From: JAJFFW01 sp039197915
GTDB taxonomy: Bacteria > Pseudomonadota > Alphaproteobacteria > Caulobacterales > Parvularculaceae
Assembly (NCBI GenBank): GCA_039197915.1
Contig: JBCCTV010000041.1
Span: 1 to 17,807, forward strand
Direction of reading: 5' to 3'
Length of the DNA stretch: 17,807 nucleotides
The notes under the pieces are model-generated. The model searched no databases. It was not told where the DNA came from and was given only the letters and a program-made list of their open reading frames with translations. This document shows, piece after piece, positions 14,140-17,807 of this stretch (position 1 is its first letter; the number at the start of each line of letters is the position of its first letter). The position numbers and the translations under genes were made by a program.

Positions 14140-15099
14140 TCAGGAAAACAGCTGTCCGCTGTCAATGGCGCCTGGTGAACGCATGACTTCTAAAATCTGG
14201 GCGTAAGGCGCCGGGTCTTTCACATTGACTGACGCGCCGTCCACTTGGTTAAGCCAGTCGTAAAGGCGAGTCAGAAGAATTCTCATCGCCGCCCCTCGCA
14301 TTAATACGGGAATGGCTGCGCGTTCTGCATCCGACAAGGGTCGAACCTCTTCATAGGCTTTTAAAAGCGCTTGGGCGCGGGCCAGATCGAAATTGCCTTC
14401 TCCGCTCCATGGGTTTAAGGCGAGGGCGATATCATAGACAAAGAAATCTGTGCACGAAAAATAAAAATCAATAACACCCGAAAGCGTATTCCCTTGGAAG
14501 AATACATTATCCGGGTAGAGATCTAAGTGCACGGCGCCGCGCGCTAGGTCCTGCGGCCAGGCGTGTTCAATCCTTGGCAGCTCTTCTTTGATGAGTTGCG
14601 CAAGCCCCGGAGAGAATGTGTTCGCGTCCTCCCCACATTTTTCGGCGAGCGCTCGCCAGCCAGATATTGAAAGTTTGTTATCTCTCGTTTGATCAAAGCT
14701 TCCCGCTGCCAGATGCATTTTAGCGAGCGTTCGCCCGAATGATGCACATTGCTCCGTGTTCGGGATATCAACCGCGCGACCTTCTACAAAAGTCACGTGG
14801 ATTGCGGGCCGGCCCCAAAGCGACTGCAAGATTTGACCGCCCTTGTTTTCGATCGGGGAGGGCGCACGAATGCCAGCGCCGGCGATGTGCTCCATGAAGG
14901 CGACAAAAAACGGAAGATCAGCCGGGTCGGTGCGTTTTTCAAAAAGGGTGAGGATGTATCGACCGACGTCGGTCTCGACGATGTAATTTGTATTCTCGAC
15001 GCCTTGGACAACGCCGCGAAAATCTTGCAGCGCGCCCACATCATAATCATCAAGAAAAGCGACCAAGGCGTCGCGCGGTACATGCGTGTAAACGGCCAA
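14140..15099 (-). CDS. thrB: Homoserine kinase, aminoglycoside-phosphotransferase-like type
   Basis: This enzyme phosphorylates homoserine to the substrate of ThrC. It belongs to the kinase-fold ThrB found in alphaproteobacteria, not the GHMP type. The 319 residues show QGVENTNYIVET (32-43) in the N-lobe, the catalytic loop GAVHLDLYPDNVFF (188-201, with catalytic Asp193 and Asn198) and the magnesium-binding VIDFYF (209-214, Asp211). The family usually starts MAVYT. Here that position is a TTG at 15099 behind a run of seven T, and no in-frame ATG or GTG lies between it and ispH. So a TTG start is likely, and translation may be low or coupled to ispH, which ends 41 nt upstream. Confidence 0.93.
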   Translation of the reverse strand: MAVYTHVPRDALVAFLDDYDVGALQDFRGVVQGVENTNYIVETDVGRYILTLFEKRTDPADLPFFVAFMEHIAGAGIRAPSPIENKGGQILQSLWGRPAIHVTFVEGRAVDIPNTEQCASFGRTLAKMHLAAGSFDQTRDNKLSISGWRALAEKCGEDANTFSPGLAQLIKEELPRIEHAWPQDLARGAVHLDLYPDNVFFQGNTLSGVIDFYFSCTDFFVYDIALALNPWSGEGNFDLARAQALLKAYEEVRPLSDAERAAIPVLMRGAAMRILLTRLYDWLNQVDGASVNVKDPAPYAQILEVMRSPGAIDSGQLFS

Positions 15100-15140
15100 A
15101 AAAAGATCGCCCCAAATGCGCCGTCCATCGGCGATAATTC

Positions 15141-16082
15141 TTATTGCAGTCCAGGAAGCTTAAATGTCACGTCTTCGCGGACGGTTTCAATTGTTTCGAC
15201 ATCCAGCGAAAATTGCCCAGCCAGTCGCGTCAGTAGCTTCTCGACCAATTCCTCAGGCGAGGAGGCGCCAGCCGTCACGCCGATCGTGTGGTCACCCGAA
15301 AAGGCCATGAGGTCAATCTCCTCCGGGTCCCCGATGAGGATCGCGCGCCGCGCGCCGCTGACTTCAGCGACTTCAACCAAGCGTTTTGAATTGGAGGAGG
15401 TTTCGTCGCCAATCACGCAGAACGTATCCGCCGAGGGCGCGATGGCTTTTACGGCGTTTTGCCGATTCGACGTGGCGTAACAAATATCCTCTCGGCTGGG
15501 CGCTACGATGTCCGGGAACCGCGCTCTCAAAGCGTTGATGATGGCGCGCGTGTCGTCCACCGACAGCGTTGTCTGGGTGACATAGGCGAGGGGTTGGTCG
15601 GGCAGGCTAAGGGCTGCGGCTTCAGTAAGTGTCTCAATTAGAGTGAAGTTCTCCGGCGCGGCCTGCCCCATGACGCCAGTGACTTCAGCGTGGCCTTTGT
15701 GGCCGATAACGACCACGTGGTAGCCGTTCGCGATGAACCGCTTAACTTGCGTGTGAACCTTCAGGACGAGCGGGCAGGCGGCGTCGATGAGTTTAATTCC
15801 GAGGGACTTTGCGTCCTCGTGTGCGCTCTTCGGCGATCCATGGGCTGAGAAGACAAGCGGTCGATCGCATGGCGCTTCCGAAACCTGTTCTATGAAGACA
15901 GCGCCCATCGCTTCAAGGCGGGTCACAACGTGGGGATTGTGGACGATTTGGTGGCGCACGAAGACCGGAGGCCCGTAAGCGCTCAAGGCAGCTTCCACAG
16001 TTTCGATTGCCCGGGAAACGCCAGCGCAGAAACCGCGCGGCGCGGCTAGCAAAACCCTGAGGGGCGGTTTTGCCTCGATCAT
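15141..16082 (-). CDS. ispH: 4-hydroxy-3-methylbut-2-enyl diphosphate reductase
   Basis: IspH carries out the last step of the MEP isoprenoid pathway, reducing HMBPP to IPP and DMAPP with a [4Fe-4S] cluster. The three cluster cysteines are Cys19 (PRGFCAGV), Cys103 (DAACPLV) and Cys201 (EDICYATSNRQ). Substrate-binding residues include His48 or His51 in VHNPHVV, His81 in SAHGSP and His131 with Glu133 in GHKGHAEVTG; Glu133 is the catalytic acid. SNSKRLVEVA and AGASSPEELVE complete the family pattern. The 313-residue length is normal. GGGAG 7-8 nt before ATG 16082 supports the start. It is the first gene of the ispH-thrB-rnhA series and is divergent from the lipoprotein gene. Confidence 0.97.
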   Translation of the reverse strand: MIEAKPPLRVLLAAPRGFCAGVSRAIETVEAALSAYGPPVFVRHQIVHNPHVVTRLEAMGAVFIEQVSEAPCDRPLVFSAHGSPKSAHEDAKSLGIKLIDAACPLVLKVHTQVKRFIANGYHVVVIGHKGHAEVTGVMGQAAPENFTLIETLTEAAALSLPDQPLAYVTQTTLSVDDTRAIINALRARFPDIVAPSREDICYATSNRQNAVKAIAPSADTFCVIGDETSSNSKRLVEVAEVSGARRAILIGDPEEIDLMAFSGDHTIGVTAGASSPEELVEKLLTRLAGQFSLDVETIETVREDVTFKLPGLQ

Positions 16083-16337
16083 TTATGTCTCCCGCGGGTC
16101 ATCAATGCGGTCGCCGACTTTCTAAACAGCGCCAAGTTGCCAAGGCCTGTGATCCGCCTGCGCAGCTTCCCTCCACGCAGCGTCCGATGATTTGCACTCG
16201 GTTGCGACCCGTCGGCGCCCATTGCTTGCAGGCGTGACTGCGGTTACCACCAATTTCTACTTACTGACACTAAGCGGCGCGACTCGCAGCGTTTGTGAAG
16301 AGCGCCAGCCGCAACGCAGATATAAGAGCGATCGCTG

Positions 16338-16904
16338 ATGAACAAACCGTATGCGACAGCGTTTTTCGCCGCCGCGACAATAGCGGCAGCCGGCTGTGCG
16401 TCCAATGCAGAAGTTCGTGCGTCGCGCTCGAGAAACCCCGCGCCTTGTCCTGCTGCGATCGTCTTGGCTGACGCATCACGGATGCTTGATTTTAACAGTG
16501 AGACGCCATCGCTAGAGACGGTCGCCTATACAGCGGAAATCGAAGGCGTGACGCTGGGCTGCCGTTACTTTGCCGACAAGCCGGTCATTGCGAGCGTGGA
16601 AATCGATCTAGCCTTTGGGCGGGGCCCGCGCGGCGGCGAACGCGAGCGGACCTTTGATTACTTCGTCGCTGTTACGCGTAAAAATCGCGAGGTTATTGAG
16701 AAAGCCGTCTTTACAGAGAAGGTCGCGTTTGACCGTACGCAACTTGTTAAGCGCAAGACCGTGAAAATCGATGAGATAGTGATCCCGAGACGGAACGAAA
16801 ATATTTCGGGCGCGAACTTTGAAGTCATTGTCGGGCTGGCGCTGACGAAAGAGCAGCTCCTGTTTAATCGGTCCGGCGTAAGCCTGAAATTTCCGGAGCT
16901 ATAA
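16338..16904 (+). CDS. Predicted lipoprotein of unknown function
   Basis: The 188-residue product starts with a short lipoprotein signal (MNKPYATAFFAAATIAAAGC). AAGC serves as the lipobox and Cys20 is the likely lipidated residue. The residue after it is Ala, not Asp, so outer-membrane sorting is expected. Cys37 and Cys75 could form a disulfide. The rest is predicted mainly beta, with a conserved-looking CRYFADKPVIASVEIDLAFG (75-94) and a C-terminal FEVIVGLALTKEQLLFNRSG. No enzyme motif is visible. Its stop is 3 nt before the argS GTG, suggesting one transcript; why it is paired with argS is unclear. I do not recognise a named family. Confidence 0.8.
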   Translation: MNKPYATAFFAAATIAAAGCASNAEVRASRSRNPAPCPAAIVLADASRMLDFNSETPSLETVAYTAEIEGVTLGCRYFADKPVIASVEIDLAFGRGPRGGERERTFDYFVAVTRKNREVIEKAVFTEKVAFDRTQLVKRKTVKIDEIVIPRRNENISGANFEVIVGLALTKEQLLFNRSGVSLKFPEL

Positions 16905-16907
16905 GGC

Positions 16908-17807
16908 GTGTCGATCACGGCAATGCTGTCGGCGCTGGTGGGCGACGCCTTTACCGCGCGTGGTCTTGAAGCGAAGTATGGCGCCGTACGCACCGCGGAC
17001 CGTCCAGACCTCGCACAATTCCAGTGCAACGGCGCACTTGCGGCCGCCAAAGCGACAAAACAAAACCCGAGAGATCTCGCAGGTCAGATTGCGGAGGAAC
17101 TTTCCGCCAATGAAGAGACGTTCTCGTCCGTTTCCGTCGCTGGGCCAGGGTTTCTTAATCTGACGTTGAATGACGCGTTTCTCGCTCGCGAGATAAATCA
17201 CCTGAGCGAGGACGACCGTCTTGGCGGATGGTCCAGACCGGAGCCTGCGAAACTTATCATCGACTATGGCGGGCCCAACGTTGCAAAGCCGCTGCATGTC
17301 GGGCATTTGCGGTCGGCGATTATCGGCGAGGCGCTGAAACGCCTCTGCCGTTTTGTGGGCGATGATGTTGTCGGCGACATTCACCTCGGCGACTGGGGGC
17401 TGCAAATGGGGCAGCTCATCACCGAATACCAGCGACGCTTTCCAGACGCGCCCTATTTCGACCCGAACGCGTCAGAGCCGTTTCCCGCGCCGGAGATTAC
17501 GCTTGACGATTTGGAAGCGATGTACCCAGCCGCGGCGGCCGCTTGCAAGGAAGATCCGGCGCGTGCTGATGAAGCCCGCAAAGCGACAAAGGCCCTGCAA
17601 GATGGTTCGCCAGGATATCGCGCCCTATGGCGCGGCTTTGTCGACCTATCAATCGCGGCCATGCGCGAAAACTACGACGACTTAGGCGTGACGTTTGATT
17701 TGTGGAAGGGAGAGGCCGACGCTGACCCTTATATTTCTGAGATCGTTTCAGACTTTGAAGCGCGTGCGCTTTCTGAATTGTCCGACGGCGCAGTCATTGT
17801 TCGTGTC
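16908..17807 (+). CDS. argS: Arginyl-tRNA synthetase, N-terminal 300 residues
   Basis: This class I aminoacyl-tRNA synthetase attaches arginine to tRNA-Arg. The frame is open to the right edge (300 codons), so the gene is partial. It begins with the Arg-specific N-terminal additional domain (about 1-95, including DLAQFQCNGALAAAK and VAGPGFLNLTLND). It continues into the catalytic domain with DYGGPNVAKPLHVGHLRSA (119-137), where HVGH (130-133) is the HIGH signature, followed by GDIHLGDWGLQMGQLI. KMSKS and the anticodon-binding domain lie beyond the window. GTG 16908 is preferred because GGAG ends 9 nt upstream and the frame directly follows the lipoprotein gene; ATG 16923 is an alternative. 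Confidence 0.96.
   Translation, partial: MSITAMLSALVGDAFTARGLEAKYGAVRTADRPDLAQFQCNGALAAAKATKQNPRDLAGQIAEELSANEETFSSVSVAGPGFLNLTLNDAFLAREINHLSEDDRLGGWSRPEPAKLIIDYGGPNVAKPLHVGHLRSAIIGEALKRLCRFVGDDVVGDIHLGDWGLQMGQLITEYQRRFPDAPYFDPNASEPFPAPEITLDDLEAMYPAAAAACKEDPARADEARKATKALQDGSPGYRALWRGFVDLSIAAMRENYDDLGVTFDLWKGEADADPYISEIVSDFEARALSELSDGAVIVRV

Noticed and set aside
1..17807. CRISPR array, rRNA or complete insertion sequence
   Set aside because: No regularly spaced repeats, no rRNA-like conserved stretches and no transposase or terminal inverted repeats were found.

Overview
The window looks like the chromosome of an alphaproteobacterium, probably a marine or stalked-type lineage near Caulobacterales, Hyphomonadaceae or Parvularculaceae. 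The grounds are an RcdA (DUF1465) gene, found essentially only in alphaproteobacteria; a kinase-fold homoserine kinase in the order ispH-thrB-rnhA; a thrC-M16 protease pair; a cysteine-free bL31; and GC-rich codon use. The family assignment is an inference.

Layout. Positions 1-1910 are accessory in character. A large gene on the minus strand runs off the left edge, with at least 443 codons and no product I recognise. It starts 12 nt after the encoded CCA of an atypical tRNA (anticodon CUG) on the same strand. Upstream is a short plus-strand gene fragment (copy A). Positions 1911-10924 are a core block: a DUF429 protein (minus), rcdA (plus), rpmE (minus), a paraoxonase-like beta-propeller protein (plus), then thrC, an M16 zinc protease and a GNAT acetyltransferase as a tight operon, and a membrane-bound EAL phosphodiesterase. 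Positions 10925-12206 are again accessory: a four-helix membrane protein on the minus strand, a second homologous fragment (copy B) and about 500 bp of non-coding or decayed DNA. Positions 12207-17807 return to housekeeping: yqgE (minus), a Prx5-type peroxiredoxin (plus), the minus-strand series ispH-thrB-rnhA, and a lipoprotein gene translationally close to a partial argS (plus).

Functional links. thrB and thrC carry out the last two steps of threonine synthesis but lie about 8 kb apart in separate operons on opposite strands. RcdA (ClpXP-dependent CtrA turnover) and the EAL protein (c-di-GMP degradation) both belong to cell-cycle and lifestyle control typical of this class.

The strongest candidate for something undescribed is the tRNA plus large-ORF unit at the left edge. 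Next come the two homologous gene fragments that bracket the core block, and a paraoxonase-like protein in which, by eye, the calcium ligands and catalytic histidines are replaced.
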